Origin: Nitrososphaerota archaeon
GTDB lineage: Archaea; Thermoproteota; Nitrososphaeria; Nitrososphaerales; CADDZS01
DNA length: 5,828 bases
Direction: 5' to 3'
Assembly (NCBI GenBank): GCA_027886785.1
Contig: JAPCJV010000140.1
Coordinates: forward strand, 1-5,828
Below, in pieces: positions 1 to 5,828 of the stretch. The position numbers were made by a program, and so were the translations under genes. Each line of letters begins with the position of its first letter. Within the stretch, counting starts at the first letter, position 1. The notes under the pieces are model-generated. The model was given only the letters and a program-made list of their open reading frames with translations. It did not search any database and was not told where the DNA came from.

Positions 1-664
1 CAACTTCAAGATCAGCACTACTATTTACGGGAGAAAACTTCAACGATTCACTCCACGCTTCAGGTGTCATGAATGTTTCAAGCTTGACGTTTGTTTTTGA
101 GCGAGCAATATCGATCCTGACTATTGCCTCATCGGAATACACATTTTTGACCTTGAGTTTACTGAGATCTATTGGATTGAGTCCTGAAGCTAAAAGCGCA
201 AGGACTCTTCGTCTTGTCTTTGGAGAGCAATACTTCAGAATTAGGAGAATTTCTCTTCTAGTGAGGTCTACGTCCTCAGCTTCTTCATTTGTAGGTAATT
301 GAACTATTTCTTGAAATCTTTCATCGTTCCAGATGAAGAGGTTGAACGTCCGAATGAATTTCCCAACTAAGAAAACGGCATGTGTTCTCGAATTTACCTT
401 GTAGCCGGAATCACTTAGATAGATATGAAAGTCATTTAGAAGGTTGTAGGCTCGCACGTCTGCGTCTTTGAATGGTTTTTTCCTCTTTAGATCGACGAGG
501 TTCGCTTCGAGGGCCTTTTCTGTTTCGAGAATGGTTTGGCATTGAAGGAAGTCTGCGAAATACTGGATCTCTGCCATTACTCTTAGCGCTGTATTTGCTT
601 TTCTGCCTCTAGCAAACTCTGACCTCATGAAAGCCTGGAGCCATGGACTCTCCTTGGAATTCAT
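1..664 (-). CDS. Tyrosine-recombinase/integrase-like protein, 3' end beyond the window
   Basis: The minus strand is open without a stop from 664 to the left edge (221 codons), so the C-terminus is missing. Residues about 5-110 form a helical segment like the SAM-like core-binding domain of phage-type integrases (WLQAFMRSEF, then a helix ending YFADFL). From about residue 134 the catalytic-domain pattern begins: LTRREILLILKYC, an Arg-rich helix, ASGLNPIDLSKL, then a strand with RSKT and ETFMTPEAW. This matches the usual order of Arg-I helix, beta-hairpin lysine and following helix. The Arg-I position (SGLR in typical members) is Asn163 here, so catalysis is doubtful. The His-x-x-Arg and Tyr motifs would lie beyond the edge. 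ATG 664 is the first ATG of the uninterrupted frame, but it has no clear Shine-Dalgarno or TATA box, and the frame is open back to a TGA at 794-796. The true start or an upstream frameshift is therefore unresolved. Coding status is likely; the family is a fold-pattern call. Confidence 0.65.
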   Translation of the reverse strand, partial: MNSKESPWLQAFMRSEFARGRKANTALRVMAEIQYFADFLQCQTILETEKALEANLVDLKRKKPFKDADVRAYNLLNDFHIYLSDSGYKVNSRTHAVFLVGKFIRTFNLFIWNDERFQEIVQLPTNEEAEDVDLTRREILLILKYCSPKTRRRVLALLASGLNPIDLSKLKVKNVYSDEAIVRIDIARSKTNVKLETFMTPEAWSESLKFSPVNSSADLEV

Positions 665-714
665 TATGAGATTCCAGCGTTTTGGCCTTGTGAGACCTCG
701 ATTTTCTGGTTCGC

Positions 715-801
715 TTAGCAGAGCATCCTTTGCGATAGTCTGTGGCCTATCTTGTCTTTGTATTTCCCTTGCCTTAGCCTTGCCACGAAGTCCTCAGACA
801 A
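715..801 (-). other. Short TTG-started ORF with a strong Shine-Dalgarno, possible displaced N-terminus of the integrase-like gene
   Basis: A TTG at 799-801 lies 10 bases after a strong Shine-Dalgarno (GGAGGTG, minus strand, 812-818) and opens a 28-residue frame ending in TAA at 715-717. The peptide (SEDFVARLRQGKYKDKIGHR, then LSQRMLC) is charged and looks like an ordinary protein N-terminus. It is in a different frame from the integrase-like gene just downstream, whose own frame is open across the same bases. A -1 shift near 720 would join the two. It could be a leader peptide, the broken 5' end of the integrase-like gene, or chance. Confidence 0.3.
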
Positions 802-811
802 CCTTGAGTGG

Positions 812-827
812 CACCTCCATCTTTTAA
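812..827 (-). promoter_or_regulatory. Candidate TATA-like box and Shine-Dalgarno upstream of the integrase-like gene
   Basis: On the minus strand, TTAAAA (822-827) is followed by GGAGGTG (812-818), the strongest Shine-Dalgarno in the window. An archaeal start site about 25 bases from the TATA-like box would fall near 799, close to the TTG at 801, in which case the Shine-Dalgarno would lie upstream of the transcript. The two elements therefore suggest alternative readings: a leaderless start, or translation of a message read through from the gene upstream. Confidence 0.3.
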
Positions 828-875
828 GGGAAAGAGCACGGTTGAGCATGTAGTACGTTGTTTTTCTGATGCAGT

Positions 876-1739
876 TTACTTGCGTTTGTTCTCGAATTCT
901 AGTTTCAGGGTTCCACGCTTCAGCATACTGCACATAACAGCGTGGATTCCCATCCCGTACTGCATCGCTTTCTTGGGGCGCAAAACAATTTTCTCGGGTA
1001 CCCGGATTTGGCGGCCAAAATATCTCCAAATTCTTTTTCTTACCATGTCATTACCTTGCGCGATCTTGTATTCAATGGGAATCCCAAGACAGAAGTCGAT
1101 AAATTTGGCGCTCAAAAAGGGCTCCGCCAGCTCCAAGCCAAATTCTGCTACGACTTTTTTGACCTCCTTTCCGAGAGAATTTGCAGCATTTAGAGCAGAT
1201 AGTATTTCACCCCTAGCGGACTCGTAACCGAGAGTGTTGACAATCCGTCGAAATCGATCATAGCCGCAAAAAAGTTCATCCGGCCCGTTGGCGGAAACCA
1301 AAGTGGTTATTCCGGATATCTCTTTTGCTTTTTTTGCGATTAGGCAAAAAGAGACGCAGTCCTCAAAGTGTGGCAAATTCTTTGCGGAAACCAATCGCAA
1401 TGTATGTTCAATTGCTGTTTCAATTTCGGAATTCCCGATTTTGCCTGCAATCGCACTTACATTTTTGAGGTAGCTGTATTCAGTATTTGACACAGCCTGA
1501 AGATCAGCGGATTTCTCCCGCCCCAGCGTCAACAGCAATACAGACCCGAGCGAATTTGAGATCAGTTTCGCGGCTATGCTGCTGTCGATCCCGCCGGAGT
1601 AAGCTAGTACTACATGCTTTCCGCGTAAGGGGTCAATTGATCGAAACGCAACCTCATTGAGTCCTTTTGTAATAGAACGGAGCGATTCTCTTTCCGCGTC
1701 TGGTAGTAGATCAGAGAAGGGTACTTCTTCATACATCAC
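876..1739 (-). CDS. Stand-alone asparagine-synthase-like ATP pyrophosphatase (no glutaminase domain)
   Basis: This 287-residue protein is the synthetase domain of the asparagine synthase family (PF00733 type), cytosolic. It is expected to adenylate a carboxylate with ATP and transfer it to an amine or ammonia. The PP-loop SGGIDSS is at residues 48-54. The second motif, SANGPDELFCGY (149-160), matches SGEGSDEVFGGY of E. coli AsnB. PFLS (207-210) fits the conserved PFLD element. RPKKAMQYGMG (254-264) aligns without gaps to the AsnB segment RxK...GxG, placing the catalytic lysine at Lys256. The N-terminal Cys-dependent glutaminase domain of AsnB is absent, so nitrogen must come from free ammonia, a partner, or an amine substrate. 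Asn151 occupies the place of AsnB Glu348. The gene overlaps the end of the acyl-CoA synthetase by 11 bases (GTG 1739) or 8 bases (ATG 1736). ATG 1736 has a GTGAT Shine-Dalgarno-like element 8 bases upstream and may be the real start. Fold certain, substrate unknown. Confidence 0.88.
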   Translation of the reverse strand: MMYEEVPFSDLLPDAERESLRSITKGLNEVAFRSIDPLRGKHVVLAYSGGIDSSIAAKLISNSLGSVLLLTLGREKSADLQAVSNTEYSYLKNVSAIAGKIGNSEIETAIEHTLRLVSAKNLPHFEDCVSFCLIAKKAKEISGITTLVSANGPDELFCGYDRFRRIVNTLGYESARGEILSALNAANSLGKEVKKVVAEFGLELAEPFLSAKFIDFCLGIPIEYKIAQGNDMVRKRIWRYFGRQIRVPEKIVLRPKKAMQYGMGIHAVMCSMLKRGTLKLEFENKRK

Positions 1740-3681
1740 TGGGGATCACGTCAAGAGAATCTGGATTTTCGATATTTGTTGTGTCCCCCATGGGTAGCTT
1801 CAGGAATTTTGCCTTGACAAGTCTCCGGACCAGCTTCGCGTTTCGCGTTTTAGGAAGGGAGTCAACGAAAATTATTTCCCTAGGTTTCAAAGGAGACCCG
1901 AGATTTTTCGCTATCAGATCCTTTAGCTCGCTGGCTAACTCCAAGGTTCCCCGATAATTCGGCCGAAGTACCACAAAACAGGCAATCGCTTCCCCTTTCA
2001 GTGGATCGGGTACGCCGATCGCAATGGATTCGAGAACAGCGGGGTGCGACGCGAGAATACTCTCTACCTCAGTAGGGCCCAGCCGTTTTCCGGCAATTTT
2101 GATCGTGTCGTCGCTGCGCCCGTGAAGGAACCAAAATCCGTCGGAATCGATCGAAGCCCAGTCCCCGTGCACCCACACGCCCGGAAATCTGGACCAGTAG
2201 GTCTCCAGATATCGATCATTTGCCTTCCAGAGGCCCCGAGTGATACTGGGCCAGGCATTCTTCACCACAAGTTCTCCTGTCTTGTTCCGGATGGACCTGC
2301 CGTTTTCGTCGAACACGTCTGCATCTATTCCCAGACATGGCCCGCCCACGCTGCATACTTTGAGAGGCAGGATCGGATGCACCGAAAGAAAACATGCTCC
2401 CACTTCAGTACCTCCGGAAATATTGATGATGGGATTTTTCCGCTTTCCTACCTTCTCGAAAAGCCACATGTACGATTCGGGATTCCAGGGTTCGCCCGTA
2501 GATCCGAACGCCCTAAGTGAAGGTAACTGGCACGATTGCAGCGGCGCTTCTCCGTATTTCATTAGAGCTCTAACTAATGTCGGCGAAATCCCCAATTCTG
2601 TCACTTTGTGATCCTCGATGAGTTTCCACAGTCTGTCAGGAGAGGGGTAATCGGGCGCGCCGTCGTAGATCGTCAGCATCGCACCTGTAGAGAGCACACC
2701 CACAATTTCCCAGGGAGCCATGATCCAGCCCATATCCGTTACCCAAAACAGATTGTCGCTCTTGTGCAGATCGAGCTGAAAGGAAATTTCCTCTGCGACC
2801 TTTACCAAGAACCCACCATGAACGTGGACAGCACCTTTAGGTTTCCCTGTCGTACCGGAAGTATAGATTATCATAAACGGGTCCTCCGAATCAGTCACTT
2901 CGAAAGCTCGAAAGGGCTTTGAGTTTTCCACTACGGACCAGTCTATTAGTTGAACTTGATTAGAGGAACCTTTGATAGTTGATGGCATTCGATCTTGACG
3001 GTAGTTGCCATAAATCAAAACTGACTTTAGACTGGGCACCGATTCTACGGCTTCGAGAGCGATTTTCTTCATATCGATCTCCTTGCCTCGCCTCGAAAAT
3101 TTCTCTGCGGTGATCAGAACTTTTGCGTCGCAATCGGAGAGCCTTGTGACGATCGCTTCCTTTCCATAGCCCGAGAAAATCGGAATTACTACTGCGCCAA
3201 TTCTTATGATCGCAAGGAACGAAGCGATGGCTTCCGGAATGAGCGGCATGTAGATTCCAACCTTGTCGCCCTTGCCGACACCTATCTTCTCTATCGCGTT
3301 AGCGATTTTGCTCGTCAGTTCGAATAGCTCTCGATAACTGAGAGTTCTGACGGTGCCGTCTTCTCTCTCGGAAATCAATGCAGTTTTTTCCGCTGAGTGA
3401 GCTTGATGCTTGTCCAGACAGTTCTGCGAGAGGTTGATCTTTCCGCCAACAAACCATTTTGGCCACTGGATTCCCTCTGAAAGATCCAGCACTTTAGAAT
3501 ACGGATTCAGCCATTCAATTTCTAAAAACCTTGACACTGCGTCCCAGAACCATTCCACTTCGGCAATAGATTTTGACCGAAGCTTTTCAAAATCTGCGAT
3601 GCCCTGTACTTCCATGAATTTTTTCAGATTGGAATTTTGGAGTACTTCCTCTGAAGGGGTCCAAATGATCTCGTTTTGCAA
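1729..3681 (-). CDS. AMP-forming acyl-CoA synthetase (acetyl/acetoacetyl-CoA synthetase superfamily)
   Basis: This 650-residue cytosolic ligase converts a carboxylic acid, ATP and CoA to acyl-CoA, AMP and PPi by way of an acyl-adenylate. An ACAS N-terminal region covers about residues 30-90. The adenylation core has the P-loop-like YTSGTTGKPKGAVH (273-286), TDMGWIMAPW (315-324), ISGGTEVG (421-428) and HGDWASIDSDGFWFLHGRSD (505-524). The C-terminal domain has KIAGKRLGPTEVE (528-540) and PKTRNAKLVRR (610-620) with catalytic Lys616. The tail with MGDTTNIENP is typical of full-length members. ISGGTE replaces the WWQTE of true acetyl-CoA synthetases, so Gly423 sits where Trp414 closes the acetate pocket of the Salmonella enzyme. 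This resembles acetoacetyl-CoA synthetase and points to an acid larger than acetate. The start is TTG 3681, the only start before an in-frame stop at 3709-3711. It retains the family's WTPSEE...SNLKKFM N-terminus, which an ATG at 3618 would lose. The exact substrate is unknown. Confidence 0.93.
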   Translation of the reverse strand: MQNEIIWTPSEEVLQNSNLKKFMEVQGIADFEKLRSKSIAEVEWFWDAVSRFLEIEWLNPYSKVLDLSEGIQWPKWFVGGKINLSQNCLDKHQAHSAEKTALISEREDGTVRTLSYRELFELTSKIANAIEKIGVGKGDKVGIYMPLIPEAIASFLAIIRIGAVVIPIFSGYGKEAIVTRLSDCDAKVLITAEKFSRRGKEIDMKKIALEAVESVPSLKSVLIYGNYRQDRMPSTIKGSSNQVQLIDWSVVENSKPFRAFEVTDSEDPFMIIYTSGTTGKPKGAVHVHGGFLVKVAEEISFQLDLHKSDNLFWVTDMGWIMAPWEIVGVLSTGAMLTIYDGAPDYPSPDRLWKLIEDHKVTELGISPTLVRALMKYGEAPLQSCQLPSLRAFGSTGEPWNPESYMWLFEKVGKRKNPIINISGGTEVGACFLSVHPILPLKVCSVGGPCLGIDADVFDENGRSIRNKTGELVVKNAWPSITRGLWKANDRYLETYWSRFPGVWVHGDWASIDSDGFWFLHGRSDDTIKIAGKRLGPTEVESILASHPAVLESIAIGVPDPLKGEAIACFVVLRPNYRGTLELASELKDLIAKNLGSPLKPREIIFVDSLPKTRNAKLVRRLVKAKFLKLPMGDTTNIENPDSLDVIPSDV

Positions 3682-3703
3682 GGTGAATCGCGAAGTACGT
3701 TTG

Positions 3704-3711
3704 TAATTTTA
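3704..3711 (-). promoter_or_regulatory. Candidate archaeal TATA box for the acyl-CoA synthetase gene
   Basis: TAAAATTA on the minus strand is centred about 26 bases upstream of the TTG start at 3681, the spacing expected for a leaderless archaeal transcript. No Shine-Dalgarno precedes the TTG. No U-tract terminator separates this gene from the peptidase gene upstream, so read-through is also possible. The promoter is inferred from sequence and position only. Confidence 0.4.
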
Positions 3712-3759
3712 GGCCGAGGCTATGTTTCATTCTTCTTTTTGATCAGAATGGGGATCAGC

Positions 3760-5544
3760 TCAGACATCTCTTTCCAGCTCGGAGATGATTCCGGACAACT
3801 GGTCAAACCCTCCTTGCCAGAAAGTTCTACAATTGATGTCGAACCCAGCTTCTGCCAAGATTTTCGTCGGAGCTTCGGCACCCCCGTATGAGAGCATCTT
3901 GATGTACCCTGGTGCAAAAGCTTCAGCTCCCAATTTTTTGTACTCGCTGTAAAGCGACATCACAAGCAGGTTTCCCCACGCGTACGAGTAGCAGTAAAAG
4001 GGCGATTGGTAGATGTGCGGAATCGATAGCCATTCGTATCTAAATTCTTCAGGGACGTGGAGCGAGTTCCCAAATTGGGATTTCAGATTCGTTTGGTACA
4101 CGTCGCACAGGTCGTCAATGTTTACGCCAGCTGAGATTTTTTCATGTGCTTCCACCTCAAAGATCGCGAAGAAGGCCTGCCTCAAAATCGTCGCGTAGCT
4201 GTCGTTCATCTGATCGACGAGGATGCTATTGCGAGTCTTTTCGTCAGCCTCTGCGAGCATGGCGTCAATCAGGATCAACTCGCCAAATACCGAGGCCGTT
4301 TCCGCAAGCGGAAGTGGAGGCTCGTAAGTTAGCTGATTCTGATTCCTTTTTGCTGAAAGCTGGGAATGAATTGCGTGCCCTAATTCGTGGGCAAGAGTTG
4401 AAACGCTTCTGGGCTTTCCAGTGTAACTCGCCAAGATGTAGGGAGTAATGTCGGGGGTGACACTCATGCAATAGGCTCCTCCCAGCTTTCCGTCTCTGGG
4501 TTCGGCGTCCACGTGGGACTCGAAGAAGACGTTATTCGCCATTGCTGCAAAGCTTTCGTCGAACTGCATGAAGCTCTTTACAACGAGCTCCACTCCTTCC
4601 TTCCAAGGATACACCTTGTCTCCTTCTACCGGCAAAGGCGAGTAAACGTCTGTTCTGGACATCTCGGGCAGATCGAGAACTTTGGCTTTGAATTTGAAAT
4701 ATCTCTGGAAAAGAGATACATTTTCTCTACAGGACTGAAGCAGAGCTTCCACGGCGAGGTCAGGAACGTCGTTAGCTATGTTTCTGATGGAGATCGGGGT
4801 TGAGTACTTTCTTAGCTTAATCCCCTCGTTGTACCAGTCTCTCACGAGCGTCTTGTAGATCTCTCCGAGAACGTCCCTGTTGCTCTCGAACTGCTTGAGC
4901 ATCGAGTGGTACGCGGCGCTCCTTTCTTCTTTCTCGCTACTGTAGAAAAGATCTCGCACCTGCTCTTCCGAAAGTTTCTTGGTAACACCACCCAGTGGTA
5001 CTTCGTAAGCGAAAGCATCGCGTACCTGGTGGTAGATCTGTACCAGAGCAGATCTTCCAGTGGTATCCTTCAGATTGATTGCCTGTTCCACTTTCTCCTC
5101 GAGAGTGTAGGGCCGCGTCTGAATCAAACGTCGTAGATAATACTCAAAGCTTCCCGCGTCAGATAGCAACCTGTCAGAAACTTTTGAGTCGAGGGACTTC
5201 CACCACAGTTCAAAAAAAAGCATCCGGTTTGCGGCGTCTGCATCAATCTCTTCCGCTCTTGCCTTGAAGGTCCTCGCATCCTGAGACTTTGTATCCTCGG
5301 AGAAGTACATGTAGGCGTAGCTTGTGAGTTTTGAGCGAATGCGACAAATCTTCTCGAATTGACCGAGGAATTCCGTGAAGCGATCGTGAGAAATGGAGTC
5401 GTTTAGCTGGGATCGCGAATTCTCAAATTCAACTAGTAATCCTTCGAGCCGGTCTGTAATCGCGGCTTGGAATATTTTCCCTGACCTTGCGGGAAGGACG
5501 TCGCTCAGATTCCATCTTACGTGAGAAGAAGCATCATTTCCCAT
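3760..5544 (-). CDS. pepF: Oligoendopeptidase F, M3-family zinc metallopeptidase
   Basis: This cytosolic zinc endopeptidase cleaves short peptides (about 7-17 residues in characterised PepF enzymes) and so recycles oligopeptides. Residues are numbered from the upstream TTG (603 residues). The long helical N-terminal part begins with RWNLSDVLP (19-27). GGAYCMSVTPDITPYILASY (364-383) is the M3 substrate-cleft segment. The zinc site is HELGH (395-399) with third ligand Glu424 in LAETASVFGE (422-431). HIYQSPFYCYSYAWG (519-533) holds the Tyr/Phe cluster near the active site in this family. Length is normal and the gene looks intact. There is no signal peptide or membrane segment. Starts in frame are TTG 5571, GTG 5559 and ATG 5544. 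ATG 5544 is preferred because it is ATG, leaves the usual short lead (MGNDASSHVRW), and has a weak GTGAG just upstream. The gene is first in the minus-strand row, 78 bases before the acyl-CoA synthetase. A link between peptide turnover and the ligase is only positional. Confidence 0.93.
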   Translation of the reverse strand: MGNDASSHVRWNLSDVLPARSGKIFQAAITDRLEGLLVEFENSRSQLNDSISHDRFTEFLGQFEKICRIRSKLTSYAYMYFSEDTKSQDARTFKARAEEIDADAANRMLFFELWWKSLDSKVSDRLLSDAGSFEYYLRRLIQTRPYTLEEKVEQAINLKDTTGRSALVQIYHQVRDAFAYEVPLGGVTKKLSEEQVRDLFYSSEKEERSAAYHSMLKQFESNRDVLGEIYKTLVRDWYNEGIKLRKYSTPISIRNIANDVPDLAVEALLQSCRENVSLFQRYFKFKAKVLDLPEMSRTDVYSPLPVEGDKVYPWKEGVELVVKSFMQFDESFAAMANNVFFESHVDAEPRDGKLGGAYCMSVTPDITPYILASYTGKPRSVSTLAHELGHAIHSQLSAKRNQNQLTYEPPLPLAETASVFGELILIDAMLAEADEKTRNSILVDQMNDSYATILRQAFFAIFEVEAHEKISAGVNIDDLCDVYQTNLKSQFGNSLHVPEEFRYEWLSIPHIYQSPFYCYSYAWGNLLVMSLYSEYKKLGAEAFAPGYIKMLSYGGAEAPTKILAEAGFDINCRTFWQGGFDQLSGIISELERDV

Positions 5545-5615
5545 GGGCTCACTTTGCACCGTTTGACTCAAACTCGAAAGGAAATCTCCCTAGAATCCCA
5601 ATTGACCGATTCTCA

Positions 5616-5623
5616 TTAAATAA
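5616..5623 (-). promoter_or_regulatory. Candidate TATA box for pepF in the divergent promoter region
   Basis: TTATTTAA on the minus strand would place a start site near 5593, giving a leader of about 20 bases to TTG 5571 or 50 bases to ATG 5544. Read on the plus strand the same bases (TTAAATAA) are also TATA-like and could serve the divergent MaoC gene with a leader of about 50 bases. The assignment rests on position and base content only. Confidence 0.35.
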
Positions 5624-5663
5624 CGCTATTGTCAAAATCGCCCACGATAGTTTTCCAGGCGAG

Positions 5664-5672
5664 TTTCAAATA
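5664..5672 (+). promoter_or_regulatory. Candidate TATA box for the MaoC-type gene
   Basis: TTTCAAATA is centred about 27 bases before the ATG at 5696, the spacing for a leaderless archaeal transcript, and no Shine-Dalgarno lies before that ATG. The match to the archaeal box consensus is imperfect because of the internal C. Confidence 0.3.
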
Positions 5673-5695
5673 CCTGTAGATTTTTCAGTAGATTC

Positions 5696-5828
5696 ATGTT
5701 TTACGAAGATTTCCAAATTGGATCCAAACAGACCACTTTTGGGAGAACCGTGACGGAAGCGGACATTGTGATATTTGCCGGAATGACCGGAGCAAGTAAT
5801 CCACTTTTTCTGGACGAACAATATGCGA
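5696..5828 (+). CDS. MaoC-type enoyl-CoA hydratase/dehydratase, N-terminal part only
   Basis: An open frame begins at ATG 5696 and runs off the right edge after 44 codons, so it is partial at the 3' end. The peptide MFYEDFQIGSKQTTFGRTVT is followed by EADIVIFAGMTGASNPLFLD and EQYA. This is the classic N-terminal signature of MaoC/R-specific hydratases: (Y/F)EDFxxG, then GRTVTEADIVxFAG, then the D/S-xNPLxxDExYA loop of the hot-dog fold. In full R-hydratases that loop carries the catalytic Asp; here the pattern GASNPLFLDE has Ser/Asn at the usual D-x-N place (TGDxNPLH), so the exact chemistry is uncertain, and many MaoC paralogues vary there. Such enzymes hydrate enoyl-CoA or dehydrate 3-hydroxyacyl-CoA in the cytosol. 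The gene diverges from pepF and may serve the same acyl-CoA metabolism as the nearby CoA ligase. The ATG is the first start after an in-frame TAG at 5648-5650. Confidence 0.85.
   Translation, partial: MFYEDFQIGSKQTTFGRTVTEADIVIFAGMTGASNPLFLDEQYA

Noticed and set aside
69..302. Plus-strand open frame of 77 codons at the left edge
   Set aside because: It is antisense to the 221-codon open frame with integrase-like motifs and has no motif of its own.
715..1029. Minus-strand open frame of 104 codons overlapping the end of the asparagine-synthase-like gene
   Set aside because: Its first two thirds overlap the conserved synthase in another frame. Only the short end after 801 follows a Shine-Dalgarno, and that is reported separately.
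2044..2611. Plus-strand open frames of 158 and 123 codons opposite the CoA ligase gene
   Set aside because: They lie fully antisense to a strongly conserved ligase, show no recognisable motif, and are explained by the complement of its codon pattern.
3724..3741. Pyrimidine-rich tract between pepF and the CoA ligase as a terminator
   Set aside because: The T-rich run is on the plus strand, while both flanking genes are on the minus strand, where it reads as an A/G-rich run; no plus-strand gene ends there.
5212..5219. Run of eight A (eight T in the coding strand of pepF) as a phase-variation or slippage site
   Set aside because: It encodes a Phe-Phe within an intact family-length protein, and there is no second frame for it to switch into.
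1..5828. CRISPR arrays, tRNA/rRNA genes, insertion sequence ends
   Set aside because: No regularly spaced repeats, cloverleaf-like segments, rRNA motifs or transposase with terminal inverted repeats were seen on either strand.

Overview
The window looks archaeal, most likely from the Thermoproteota/Nitrososphaeria side, though this is inference and not proof. The pointers are: a small stand-alone asparagine-synthase-fold enzyme; candidate TATA-like boxes about 26-28 bases upstream of start codons, with little or no Shine-Dalgarno sequence (a leaderless pattern); TTG and GTG starts; and a left-edge integrase-like protein whose fold pattern resembles integrase-like proteins of that group. No bacterial -35/-10 promoters, tRNA, rRNA, insertion sequence or CRISPR array was seen.

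Layout. Four genes lie on the minus strand and are read from right to left. The first is an M3-family oligoendopeptidase F (about 3760-5544, possibly from 5571). After a 78-base gap comes an AMP-forming acyl-CoA synthetase of the acetyl/acetoacetyl-CoA synthetase superfamily (1729-3681). Its last bases overlap the start of a stand-alone asparagine-synthase-like ATP pyrophosphatase (876-1739). After about 210 bases comes a tyrosine-recombinase-like gene that starts near 664 and runs off the left edge. It has no stop inside the window but is open for 221 codons. On the plus strand, a MaoC-type enoyl-CoA hydratase/dehydratase starts at 5696 and runs off the right edge. It is divergent from the peptidase and shares a 151-base, AT-rich promoter region with it.

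How the genes may work together. The acyl-CoA synthetase and the MaoC hydratase fit acyl-CoA metabolism (activation of a carboxylic acid, then hydration or dehydration of an enoyl/hydroxyacyl-CoA). The peptidase would supply free amino acids from oligopeptides. The overlapping ligase and asparagine-synthase-like genes are probably translationally coupled, and both enzymes activate carboxylates as acyl-adenylates. The synthase lacks the glutaminase domain and carries Asn where E. coli AsnB has its catalytic Glu348, so its substrate is open.

Nothing here is clearly a new system. The points most worth a second look are the ligase/synthase pair, the unusual synthase active site, and the possibly frameshifted, Arg-lacking integrase-like gene at the left edge.
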